This document shows positions 25,259 to 33,728 of a DNA stretch of 64,000 bases, one piece after another. Source of the stretch: Pseudomonadales bacterium (GTDB lineage Bacteria > Pseudomonadota > Gammaproteobacteria > Pseudomonadales > Azotimanducaceae); contig JAJDVW010000053.1 in assembly GCA_022825925.1 (NCBI GenBank), positions 1 to 64,000 on the forward strand. The letters run 5' to 3'. Under the pieces are notes generated by a model that was not told where the DNA came from, made no database searches, and saw only the letters and a list, made by a program, of their open reading frames with translations. The position numbers and the translations under genes were made by a program. Position 1 is the stretch's first letter. Every line of letters starts with the position of its first letter.

Positions 25259-27568
25259 TCACGCGCCGCCGGCCCGCTCCGGCTCCGCGCTCCAGGCGTC
25301 CCGCAGCGCGCGCCACGCGTCGATGTCCGGCGTGACGGTCAGGGCGAGGTCGAGGTAGTAGCGCGCATCGGGAGCGAGGCCGACGTCGAAGGCTTCCCGC
25401 GCCACCGTCGCGAGGCGCTCCGCGGTTCGGGTCAGCAACGCGGACGCCCGCGCGTTGCCGGGGTCCAGCCGGATCACCTCCCGGAGCTTCGCCACCACGT
25501 TGGCGTCCGCCGGCTCGGTGAAGTAGCCGTCCCGGAACAGCGCCTCCGCCTCCCGCAGCAGGCTCGCCACCGTCGCGAGCCGCTGCTCCTCCGCGTCCAG
25601 CCGCAGGTGCATCTCGTTGACGGTCGTCTCCCCGAGACCCACGGCGACGGCCCGGTCGAGGAGATGCTGCGCGCGCGCGAGGTCGCGTTCGGCAAGCAGC
25701 CCGCTGAACTGCGCCAGCACCTGCTCGGCCACCTCGGCGAGGCCCTGCTGGGCGATGGCGTTGTCCGGGTCCGTAGCCAGCACGCGGAAGTAGATCTCCG
25801 CCGCGTTCGCCCCCGCCGGGTCGACGAGCGCCGCCGCGACGCGAAGATCGCCGGCCCGCTGCAGCATCTCCCCGATCTCCTGGGCGAGGGTCTCCGCCTG
25901 CCGGATGAGCTCCCGCACGCGGGCGAGTTCCGGATAGTCGGGGGTCGCGCTCGAGGCGCGGCCCAGCTTGTTGATCGCCTCCGTGACGTCGCCCTCCGTC
26001 ACGGCCGTCTCGGCCAGGGCCGTGTAGTGCCCGGCCAGTTCGTCCAGGCGGGCGCGCGCCTCCTCGTTGCCCGGATAGCGGCGCAGCACTTCCTGCAGGG
26101 CCTGGATCGCGGCGGCCGCGGAGGGCTCGTGGGACATGCTCTGCGTCGCCAGCAACACCCGCGCCCCCCGCAGGATCGATTCCGCCCGGCGCCGATCGGA
26201 GACCCGCTCGAACAGCACCGTGAGTTCCGAGTCCTCCGGAAAGATGCTGAGCGACTCCGAGAGCTTTGCCTCGGCGATGGCGAAGTCCTCCGACTCGATC
26301 GCCTGCGCGATGTCGTTCTTCCAGGTGGCGGCCACGGTCGACAGCGCAAGTCCGGCGCCCTCGTGCCCCGGTGCCCTGTCGAGGACCCGACGGTACGCGG
26401 CGACGATGGCCGCCAGGCTCTGGTTGGGGTCGCGGCGCAGGGCCTCGGCCGCGGTCCACGCCTGCTCCACCTCCGGGTGTTCGGCGAGCCCGGTCCGGGC
26501 AAGCAGCGCCGTCGCGGCGTCCGGCTGCGTCATCCCGAAATAACCGCCCATGACCACGGCGAGCACGAGCGCCGCGCCGACCGCCACGGGCGCCACGCGC
26601 ACGCGCGCACGCGCGCCCTCTTCGAGCCGCGTCCGCGCCGCGTCGTGGCGCGGTTGCACGGATGCCGCCAGCACCTCGATTTCCGCGGTCGCCACCAGTG
26701 CGCGCACCACGGCCGGCCGCGGCGTCACGTCCTCGAACCGCACGGCGTCGAGGGCCCGCACGATCTCGGCGCCGCTCTGGAAGCGGCGTTCGGGCAGCGG
26801 GGCGAGCAGGCCGTCCACCAGGTCCTGGAGGGCGGCGAACCGTTCCGGCAGCCGCGGCGCGGCGGCGGCGGGGTGGCGGACCACCGTCGCCCCGTCGTGA
26901 TCGAGCGGATACGGCGTGTCGCCGGTCAGCATCTGGAAGAAGACGACGCCGAGACCGTACAGGTCGGAGCGCGCGTCGACCTCGCGGCCCGCGGCCTGTT
27001 CCGGGCTCATGTAGCCGGGCGTTCCCACCATGCGCACCCGGCCGGGCACGGTTCCCGGTTCGAAGTCGGCCAGCGCCCCGCCGACGAAATCGACGAGGAC
27101 CGCGGTCGTAACGTCCCGGAACAGGATGTTCGCCGGCGTGATGTCGCCGTGCAGGCATCCCTTCGCGTGCGCGTGATCGAGGGCGTTCGCGAGCTGTTCG
27201 GTGATGCGCAGGATGTCCGCGTAGGACACGCCCTCGCGCAGCCGCGCCTGGAGATCCCCACCCTGCAGGTACTCCATCGCCACGTAGACCGCGGAACCGG
27301 CGACGTCCACGTCGTACACCGTCACCGTGTTCGGATGGTCGAGTCGCGCGGCGCGGCGCGCGCGCCGCCACGCCCGGTCCCGTGCGTGGAGGTCCGCCTC
27401 GCCGCCCAACTCGATCACCTTGAGCGCCACCGGCCGATTCGACTGCCGGTCGCTGGCGACGTAGACGCGCGCGTCACCCGGAGCGCCAGGCGACCGCGGC
27501 TCTCCTCCCCCGCCCTCGCCCGGCCGCCCGAGTTCCCGGTGAATCCGGTAGCCGGGGATCGCGATCAC
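25259..27568 (-). CDS. Membrane Ser/Thr protein kinase with extracytoplasmic TPR-like domain
   Basis: A 769-residue Hanks-type kinase. The ATP lysine is K50 (VALK). The catalytic loop is L-H-G-D-I-T-P-A-N (H140-G-D142), so the usual Arg of HRD is Gly. The metal loop is D160-F-V where most kinases have DFG. The S-P-E motif at 188-190 and a subdomain IX string DLYGLGVVFFQM are present. One membrane helix at 326-344 is followed by about 420 residues of alanine-rich helical repeats, probably TPR-like, outside the membrane. A Gly for Arg in HRD usually means activation does not depend on activation-loop phosphorylation. Start GTG overlaps the MORN gene stop by 4 nt, so the two are coupled. Confidence 0.85.
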   Translation of the reverse strand: MIAIPGYRIHRELGRPGEGGGGEPRSPGAPGDARVYVASDRQSNRPVALKVIELGGEADLHARDRAWRRARRAARLDHPNTVTVYDVDVAGSAVYVAMEYLQGGDLQARLREGVSYADILRITEQLANALDHAHAKGCLHGDITPANILFRDVTTAVLVDFVGGALADFEPGTVPGRVRMVGTPGYMSPEQAAGREVDARSDLYGLGVVFFQMLTGDTPYPLDHDGATVVRHPAAAAPRLPERFAALQDLVDGLLAPLPERRFQSGAEIVRALDAVRFEDVTPRPAVVRALVATAEIEVLAASVQPRHDAARTRLEEGARARVRVAPVAVGAALVLAVVMGGYFGMTQPDAATALLARTGLAEHPEVEQAWTAAEALRRDPNQSLAAIVAAYRRVLDRAPGHEGAGLALSTVAATWKNDIAQAIESEDFAIAEAKLSESLSIFPEDSELTVLFERVSDRRRAESILRGARVLLATQSMSHEPSAAAAIQALQEVLRRYPGNEEARARLDELAGHYTALAETAVTEGDVTEAINKLGRASSATPDYPELARVRELIRQAETLAQEIGEMLQRAGDLRVAAALVDPAGANAAEIYFRVLATDPDNAIAQQGLAEVAEQVLAQFSGLLAERDLARAQHLLDRAVAVGLGETTVNEMHLRLDAEEQRLATVASLLREAEALFRDGYFTEPADANVVAKLREVIRLDPGNARASALLTRTAERLATVAREAFDVGLAPDARYYLDLALTVTPDIDAWRALRDAWSAEPERAGGA

Positions 27569-28482
27569 GGCAGTTCCGCCACGTTCAGCCAGCCGATCTC
27601 GCCCTGCACCATGTGGCCGAGCACGAACCGTCCGCCAACGACGTACGCCTCGCCATCGAGCCGGACCGCGGTCCCCCAGCCGTGCGCCCGGCCGTTCACG
27701 CACTCGTCGCTGGTGAACATCCACGGCTCGCCGTCGAGGGTCACACGGCACCGTGCGTCCTCCGCGATCACCGTTTCGTGCACGAGCTGGCCGTCCGCCC
27801 ACTGCTGGAAGTACGGATCGCCGTCGGGGACGCTCTTCACGCCGTAACCGTGCATCTTGTTGGCCATGAACTCGCCGCGGTACACGGTGCCGTCCCGCCA
27901 GTGGTACGCGCCGATGCCCTCGCGCCCGTTCGCCCGCCACTCCCCGACGTAGCGGTTGCCGTTCTGCCAGGCCTGGGTGCCCCAGCCGGAGCGCTCGCCC
28001 GCCAGGAACTCCCCCTCGTAGACGTCCTCGTTGGCCGACGCGAGGCGCCCGTTGCCGGTGATCTGGTTGGCGCGGAAATCCCCCGAGTAGACGTCGCCGT
28101 TGCCCCAGCTGAGCCGCCCGGTCCCCTCGCGGCGGTCGTTGACGAAGTCGCCCTCGAACACGCGGCCGTCCGGCCATTCCAGGCGGCCGCGGCCCTGCCG
28201 CCGGTCGTTCACGAACCGGCCCGCGAACACCCGGCCGTCCCGCCAGTAGATCGTCCCCTCGCCGTGCATCTTGCCGTTGAGGAACGCGCCGACGTAGCGG
28301 TGCAGGCTGCTGACGTAGGTGCCCTGCCCGGTCAGGACGCCGTCCACCACCTCACCCTCGTAGACATCGCCGTTGGGCAGTTCGATGCGGCGGGTGGCGG
28401 CGTCGGCGGTGACGGCCACACCCATCGCCAAGATCGGTGCCGCGAGCCAAATCACTCGCCGCAACGCCGCCGAGACCAGCAT
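27565..28482 (-). CDS. Secreted MORN-repeat protein
   Basis: A 305-residue protein with an N-terminal signal peptide (MLVSAALRRVIWLAAPILAM, cleavage expected near A-D-A-A) and eight MORN repeats of about 23 residues between residues 35 and 225 (pattern Y/F-x-G-x-F/W-x-N-x5-G-x-G). The last 80 residues are a separate unassigned domain with two Cys residues. MORN proteins bind lipids or act as scaffolds. The ATG at 28482 is chosen because it is preceded by AAAGGT and directly begins the signal peptide. It is coupled to the downstream kinase, so it may be the kinase partner or ligand on the outside of the membrane; that is inference. Confidence 0.82.
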   Translation of the reverse strand: MLVSAALRRVIWLAAPILAMGVAVTADAATRRIELPNGDVYEGEVVDGVLTGQGTYVSSLHRYVGAFLNGKMHGEGTIYWRDGRVFAGRFVNDRRQGRGRLEWPDGRVFEGDFVNDRREGTGRLSWGNGDVYSGDFRANQITGNGRLASANEDVYEGEFLAGERSGWGTQAWQNGNRYVGEWRANGREGIGAYHWRDGTVYRGEFMANKMHGYGVKSVPDGDPYFQQWADGQLVHETVIAEDARCRVTLDGEPWMFTSDECVNGRAHGWGTAVRLDGEAYVVGGRFVLGHMVQGEIGWLNVAELP

Positions 28483-28551
28483 CGACGTACCTTTCGAACA
28501 CCGTCGCCGCATTTTAGCAAGGCCCGACCGGCGACCCGACATCCGCCCGAT

Positions 28552-29892
28552 CTAGTAGTCCTTGCCCCCCATCGATCCATCCGCAACCTGGGCGACCCGC
28601 TGCATGATCGCCTTGTCCACCAGTCCGCGGACCATGGCCTCCATGCCCACGTTCTTGACTCTTGCGGAGAACGCTAGCGGTCCAAGCGAGGCGAACAACT
28701 TGCCAACCAGCTCATCCGCGAAACTGCTCGACACCAGGGGAACGGCGGTCCAGTCAAGAAGCAACGGCTTCTTCGGTTCAGCCTGCAGCAGATTCATGCA
28801 CTTGGTACGAAGCTGCCGGCCGGCCGGCCTCGACCCGAAGCCGGTCGACTCTTCGCTTAGCCTCAACACCACCGCGTCCCCTTCTTCCGTCTGGTATTGC
28901 AGTTCGATGATATCCGTTGGCTGGTGGGGCTCACCCTGGAAGCCGAGGGCTTCGGACAGGTGGAATCGCGAGTCGACGCCGATCTCCGCGTACACGACCG
29001 TTCCAGTAAAGCGTTGGGACTCCCTCCTCTCGTAGACCTGGACATCAGATCCAAAGTCGCCGTCTTCGGGCTTCCGATCGGTCCGGGCAACAACCTGTGC
29101 CAGTCCAGACGTAATCTGGAAGGATCCCTTCGACATCGTGGAAATCCTCAGCGCACCTGCGATTCCGTTGCCCTGTCCCACGTCCGCACTTCGGGTAACT
29201 CCTGCCTTCATGGCCTCACCGATGGCTTGCGCATCCGTCCGAAGGTCGGGATGGCCCTCCCGCAACGACTCAAGTATCCCTTTGCCCGAGTCTGCGACTC
29301 CAAAGGCGACCTTTCGGGCATCTCGGAAGGTGCTGACTTGCACGAAGCCTCCCTCGGCACACTCCGCGTGATTGAGTACGTTGTCGGTGATCTCGTTGAT
29401 CGCCCACTCCAAGCCCGCGATCACGTCTCGTTCCAAGGTCATGTTACGCATGACGACATCCATGAAGTCATTGACGAGTCGCTGTTGCTCGACCCAGTTC
29501 GTGAACCGTTGGGCAGCCAAGTGCCGGTCATGGATCGTGTCACTTTTCTCGTACGCATCGGGATCCAGAAAGTGCGCCCAATTGGCGTTCCTGAACAACC
29601 TCGCCAACTCGCTGGCCTGCGGCAGTCGAACCGACAAATCAATGTCTTGCCGTCGCAACGCGTCCGCGCTGGGAAGCAACGGGATCATCCCGTTAGGAAA
29701 CGCCGCCTCGCACTCCGAGAAGTCCAGGATGACATCCTGATAGCCACGCTGGAGGCAGTCATGCAGGCATCGCATGAACTGGCGATGGGCAAAGGGGTTC
29801 ACGCGCCCGGTGAACCGGATCCGGTTATCCTCCCGGACGACCACTTTCGGCCTCCGCGGTATGCCATTCCGCACGACTTGCACCTCTCCCAA
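28552..29892 (-). CDS. STAS-HATPase-DUF4325 fusion (anti-sigma/anti-anti-sigma-like)
   Basis: A 446-residue protein joining three modules. Residues 20-110 look like a STAS domain (ILDFSECEAAFPNG). Residues 135-330 are a GHKL ATPase with N-box E-I-T-D-N-V-L-N-H (167-175), G1 V-A-D-S-G-K-G (199-205) and G2 G-Q-G-N-G-I-A-G (239-246). Residues 345-435 match the STAS-like DUF4325 pattern (LLLDWTAVPLVSSSFADELV). In SpoIIAB/SpoIIAA systems the ATPase and STAS parts are separate proteins that control a sigma factor; here both are on one chain. The gene is visibly poorer in GC (about 57%) than its neighbours, suggesting acquisition by transfer. It is likely a single-gene unit. Confidence 0.8.
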   Translation of the reverse strand: MGEVQVVRNGIPRRPKVVVREDNRIRFTGRVNPFAHRQFMRCLHDCLQRGYQDVILDFSECEAAFPNGMIPLLPSADALRRQDIDLSVRLPQASELARLFRNANWAHFLDPDAYEKSDTIHDRHLAAQRFTNWVEQQRLVNDFMDVVMRNMTLERDVIAGLEWAINEITDNVLNHAECAEGGFVQVSTFRDARKVAFGVADSGKGILESLREGHPDLRTDAQAIGEAMKAGVTRSADVGQGNGIAGALRISTMSKGSFQITSGLAQVVARTDRKPEDGDFGSDVQVYERRESQRFTGTVVYAEIGVDSRFHLSEALGFQGEPHQPTDIIELQYQTEEGDAVVLRLSEESTGFGSRPAGRQLRTKCMNLLQAEPKKPLLLDWTAVPLVSSSFADELVGKLFASLGPLAFSARVKNVGMEAMVRGLVDKAIMQRVAQVADGSMGGKDY

Positions 29893-29968
29893 GGCTAGGT
29901 CGCTACCCGTAGCGGACGCGGAGTATGGGCTCGGGTCCCCGCCGCCGCAACAGCGCGGAGCCCTTCCC

Positions 29969-31372
29969 CTACGCCCCGCTCACCGACCGGATCTGGATGG
30001 CATCCACCCGCGCCTCCGCGAGTACGTCCGACAGCACGACGACCCGCGCGTCCGGGGCGATGCCCTCGCGGTCGCGCAGCGCGCCGAGGGCGGTCTGGAT
30101 GGTCTTTTCGGGCTGCGTGGAGAACGCGGTCCGATAGGCGTAGACGCCGCGGTTCAGCATCAGCCGGCGCCGGGCCTGGCTGTTGTTGGTGAACACGTAG
30201 ATCGGCACGTGCGGAGGCTGACAGCTCGTGACGAGGTCCGCCATGAGGCCGCGTCGCGTGATGACGACGATCCCGGCGGCGGCGATCGACTCCGCGAGCC
30301 CCGCGGCGGCCACCGCGAGATGGTGCTTGTCGGTGTCGGCCTCGAGTTCCCGGGCGAAGCCGAGCCCCGGAAAGCGCTCGCTCGCCACGGCGATCTTCGA
30401 GAGCTGTTCCACCGAGCGCACGGGATAGCGGCCCACGCTCGTCTCTCCGGACAGCATGACCGCGTCGACCCCTTCGTAGACCGCGTTGGCGACGTCGGTC
30501 ACCTCCGCCCGGGTCGGGATCGGGTTCTCGATCATCGATTCGAGGAGGTGCGTGGCCACGATGCAGCGCTTGCCGAGCCGGGCGCAGGTCCGCACGAGTT
30601 CCCGCTGCACGTTGGGCATCGCGGCGATGTCGATCTCGATGCCCAGGTCGCCGCGGGCCACCATGATGCCGTCCGCCGCCCGCGCGATCTCCTCCGCGTT
30701 CTCGAGGCCCTCCCGGTTCTCGATCTTGGCGATCACCTTGAGCGAGGCGTTCTTGCGTCCGAGCAGGTGGCGCAGCTCCATGACGTCGCCCGCGGCGCGC
30801 ACGAACGACAGCGCGACGTAGTCGACGTCGTGCGCCATGCCGAACAGGATGTCCTCGCGGTCCTTGGCGCTGATCGACGGCATGTTGATGTGCACGCCCG
30901 GGACGTTGACGTGCTTGCGGCTCCCCAGGAGCCCGCCGTCCACGACGCGGCAGCGCACGCACGCGGCGCTCTTCCCGATGACCTCGAGGTTGATGAGCCC
31001 GTTGTCCAGCGTGAGGGCGCTGCCGGCCTCCACCGCCGCCGGCAGGTCCGGGTAGTTGACGTGGATCTCGCCGTCCACGACCTGGCCCGCGACCCGCAGC
31101 GAGATCTCGTCCCCCTGCGCCAGCGTGACGGCGGTGTCCGTGTCCCCGGTGCGGATCTCCGGACCCTGGGTGTCGAGCAGCACGGGCACCGGGAACTTGA
31201 TCTTCCGGTTGAGCGTCTTGATCCAGTTGATGGTGCGCAGCGCCGTCTCGTGGTCCGAATGCGACATGTTGACCCGGACCACGTCCATGCCCGCCTCGTA
31301 CAGGCGCGACAGCGTCTCGAAGTCCGCCGTGGCGGGCCCGACCGTGCAGACGATCTTGGTGCGGCGGTCCAT
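29969..31372 (-). CDS. pyk: Pyruvate kinase
   Basis: A 467-residue pyruvate kinase, which converts phosphoenolpyruvate and ADP to pyruvate and ATP. Motifs in order are RTKIVCTVGPAT at the start, the string VNMSHSDHE with the nucleotide site, LDTQGPEIRTG, the catalytic lysine in V-I-A-K-I-E-N-R-E-G, the metal site M-V-A-R-G-D-L-G-I-E and MLSGETSVGRYP. The C-terminal effector domain is present. The start at 31372 is fixed by MDRRTKIVCTVGP. It lies 4 bp after the helicase gene stop on the same strand, so it may be read from the repair operon too. Confidence 0.95.
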   Translation of the reverse strand: MDRRTKIVCTVGPATADFETLSRLYEAGMDVVRVNMSHSDHETALRTINWIKTLNRKIKFPVPVLLDTQGPEIRTGDTDTAVTLAQGDEISLRVAGQVVDGEIHVNYPDLPAAVEAGSALTLDNGLINLEVIGKSAACVRCRVVDGGLLGSRKHVNVPGVHINMPSISAKDREDILFGMAHDVDYVALSFVRAAGDVMELRHLLGRKNASLKVIAKIENREGLENAEEIARAADGIMVARGDLGIEIDIAAMPNVQRELVRTCARLGKRCIVATHLLESMIENPIPTRAEVTDVANAVYEGVDAVMLSGETSVGRYPVRSVEQLSKIAVASERFPGLGFARELEADTDKHHLAVAAAGLAESIAAAGIVVITRRGLMADLVTSCQPPHVPIYVFTNNSQARRRLMLNRGVYAYRTAFSTQPEKTIQTALGALRDREGIAPDARVVVLSDVLAEARVDAIQIRSVSGA

Positions 31373-31376
31373 CCCG

Positions 31377-33728
31377 TCAGGGTAACACCGCACCGTCACC
31401 GGTCGTCGTTGGCGGACCCTCGGGCGTGCCGGGCTCCTTGTCGCCCCAGAACGCCGCCACCGCCCCCCCGACCGCGACCGCGCGCACCCGCTCGGGGCGC
31501 CAGTGGCACGGGAAGAACGCCTGGCAGCGCGACTCGGCGAAGCGCGGGTCGACGAGCACAACAACGCCCCGGTCGGCGGGACCCCGGACCGCGCGTCCCG
31601 CCGCCTGCACGACCTTCGCCATGGCCGGCTGCAGGTAGGCCACGGTGAAGCCGTCGTCGCCGAACCGTTCGGCCACGAGTTCCCGCTCGGTGGACGGTGG
31701 CGGGAGGCCCGGACCCACCACGATCACCCCGCGCAAGGCGCCGCCGTCGAAGTCCACCGACTCGGCGAACACGCCCCCCATGACGACGACCCCGATGCAC
31801 GGCGTGTCCCGCCCGGACAGCTCCGCGAGGAACCGCGCGCGCTCCGCGTCCGGCATGCCCGGGCGCTGCGCAGCGACGCGGAACGGCGACACGGCCGCCA
31901 GGGCGGGAGCGAGCAGGTCCAGGTACGCAAAGGACGGCAACGCGACGAGGTAGTTGCCCGGCGCCGCCTCCGTCACGGCGCGCACCACGCCGACCAGCGC
32001 GTCCAGCGTGCGGGCGCGGTCCCGGTAGTAGGTGGAGACATCCGGCACGACGAAGACCCCGAGCGCTTCCTCCGGAAACCCCGCGTCGACGCGGCCGCTC
32101 CGCGCGGCCGACTGCCCGTGCAGGGCCTGGAAGAGCGCCGGCGGCGACAGCGTCCCCGAAAAGCGCACGGCGCCGTGGAAGCCGTCGAGGACCTCGGCGA
32201 TGTGGGCGGCCGGCGAGAGGCACGTCATGCACACGGTAATGTCCCGCCCTTCCGTCGCGAGCAGGTACCGGTAGTCGGTCTCGTCGAACCAGCCGGCGCC
32301 CGCGACGAACCGGTAGCCGTCGCCGAGGAACGTTCGCGCCATCGGCGCCGCGGCGAGGTCCACTTCGGCGGCCGTCGCCAGCAACCGTTCGAATGCGCGC
32401 AGCAGCGCGGCGGGCCGGGCGATGGGGCCGTCCTCCTCCGTGCGCCGCAGCTTCAGCAGGGCGCGGTCCACCGAGCGGATGCGGGCCTGGAGCCCGGCGG
32501 GCGCGTCCTCGAGCGCGCTCCGGCACGCCCGGCGCTCCACGGAGACGCTCAGCATCTCGCTCGTCCGGGCGGCGAGCTGGTGCGCCTCGTCCACGAGCAG
32601 CCCGGCGCGTCCGGACGCGTGGGTGACCAGCCGCCGCAGCCGCACGACCGGGTCGAACACGTAGTTGTAGTCGCAGATCACCACGTCGGTCCACGCCGCC
32701 GCGTCCAGGGACAGCTCGAACGGACATACCGCGTGTTCGCGCGCCACGGCCTCCACGCGTTCCCGCGCCACGAGCCCCTGGGCAAGCAACGCCTCGCGCG
32801 CCGGCGGCATGCGGTCGTAGTAGCCGCGGGCGTACTCGCAGTGCGCCGGGTCGCACGGCGTGCCGGGCTGGAAGCAGATGCGGTCCTTGGCGGTCACCGT
32901 CACCGCCGAGACCCGCTCGCCCGCGCCGCAGCGCACGAGCGCGTCCTCCGCGGCGCGCTGCCCCGTGCCGCGGGCGGTCAGGAAGACCGCGCGGTCGACG
33001 CGCCCGGCCCCCATCGCCCGGAACGCGGAGTACAGCATCGACACCGTCTTGCCGCTCCCGGTCGGCGCCTCGACCAGCAGTTGCCCGGCGTCCCGGAACG
33101 CCCGGAACGCCCCGCGCGCCATGCGGCGCTGGTGGTCCCGGAACTCGTCGAAGGGGAACGCGAGGTCCTCGAGCACCGCGTCGCGGCGGGTCGTGTGCGC
33201 GAGCCTCCGCGCCAGCCAGGCCGCGTAGGCCTCGGCGGTCCGGGCCAGGTAGTCCGCGGCGTCCTCCCGCGTCACCGTTTCCTCCACGTGCCAGGACGAC
33301 CCGTCGTCGGGACGCAGGTAGGCGAGCCTGAGCCGCCAGGACGCCCGGTCTCCGCCGACGAGCCCGGCGTACAGCCTGAGCTGCGCCATGTGCAGGTGCC
33401 CGAGGTGCGCGTGCAGGCGTTCGATGTCCGAGCGCGTCGTCTTGAACTCCTCGATGAGCCCGGCTTCGGGGTCGAACCCGTCGATGCGCCCGCGGACGGT
33501 CAACACGACGCCGTGGCGCGCGAGGGTGACCTCCACCGGCGCCTCGCGGCGATAGCTGTCGGGCCGACCGCGTTGCGCGCGGCGCTGTGCGCCGATGCCC
33601 TCGACGGCGGTGGTGGCGCGGTCGTAGCGGTAGTGGAGGTCGCCGCGGCGGTGCACGAAGGCGGCGAGTTCGCGCACGCCGACCGTCGCCGCGACGGGCT
33701 CCGGCGCGGTCGTCGCCGATGCGTTCAC
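31377..33728 (-). CDS. Nuclease-helicase fusion (Cas4/RecB-like domain plus XPD/DinG-like helicase)
   Basis: A 783-residue protein. Residues 60-130 hold a PD-(D/E)XK core with D83 and E94-x-K96 followed by a Q-rich motif (QLRLYAGL), as in Cas4/RecB/Dna2 nucleases. From residue 190 an SF2 helicase of the XPD/DinG type follows: Walker A G-S-G-K-T at 224-228, four Cys at 285, 292, 297 and 335 in the place of the XPD 4Fe-4S cluster, D-E-A-H at 380-383, and a C-terminal motif VVQAAGRAVRG with the arginine finger. GTG at 33728 overlaps the FAN1-like stop by 4 nt. The set suggests unwinding and cutting during crosslink or flap repair. Confidence 0.85.
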   Translation of the reverse strand: MNASATTAPEPVAATVGVRELAAFVHRRGDLHYRYDRATTAVEGIGAQRRAQRGRPDSYRREAPVEVTLARHGVVLTVRGRIDGFDPEAGLIEEFKTTRSDIERLHAHLGHLHMAQLRLYAGLVGGDRASWRLRLAYLRPDDGSSWHVEETVTREDAADYLARTAEAYAAWLARRLAHTTRRDAVLEDLAFPFDEFRDHQRRMARGAFRAFRDAGQLLVEAPTGSGKTVSMLYSAFRAMGAGRVDRAVFLTARGTGQRAAEDALVRCGAGERVSAVTVTAKDRICFQPGTPCDPAHCEYARGYYDRMPPAREALLAQGLVARERVEAVAREHAVCPFELSLDAAAWTDVVICDYNYVFDPVVRLRRLVTHASGRAGLLVDEAHQLAARTSEMLSVSVERRACRSALEDAPAGLQARIRSVDRALLKLRRTEEDGPIARPAALLRAFERLLATAAEVDLAAAPMARTFLGDGYRFVAGAGWFDETDYRYLLATEGRDITVCMTCLSPAAHIAEVLDGFHGAVRFSGTLSPPALFQALHGQSAARSGRVDAGFPEEALGVFVVPDVSTYYRDRARTLDALVGVVRAVTEAAPGNYLVALPSFAYLDLLAPALAAVSPFRVAAQRPGMPDAERARFLAELSGRDTPCIGVVVMGGVFAESVDFDGGALRGVIVVGPGLPPPSTERELVAERFGDDGFTVAYLQPAMAKVVQAAGRAVRGPADRGVVVLVDPRFAESRCQAFFPCHWRPERVRAVAVGGAVAAFWGDKEPGTPEGPPTTTGDGAVLP

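Noticed and set aside
25070-27847. A 925-codon plus-strand frame opposite the Ser/Thr kinase
   Set aside because: No domain or signal; composition is that of a shadow frame at about 70% GC.
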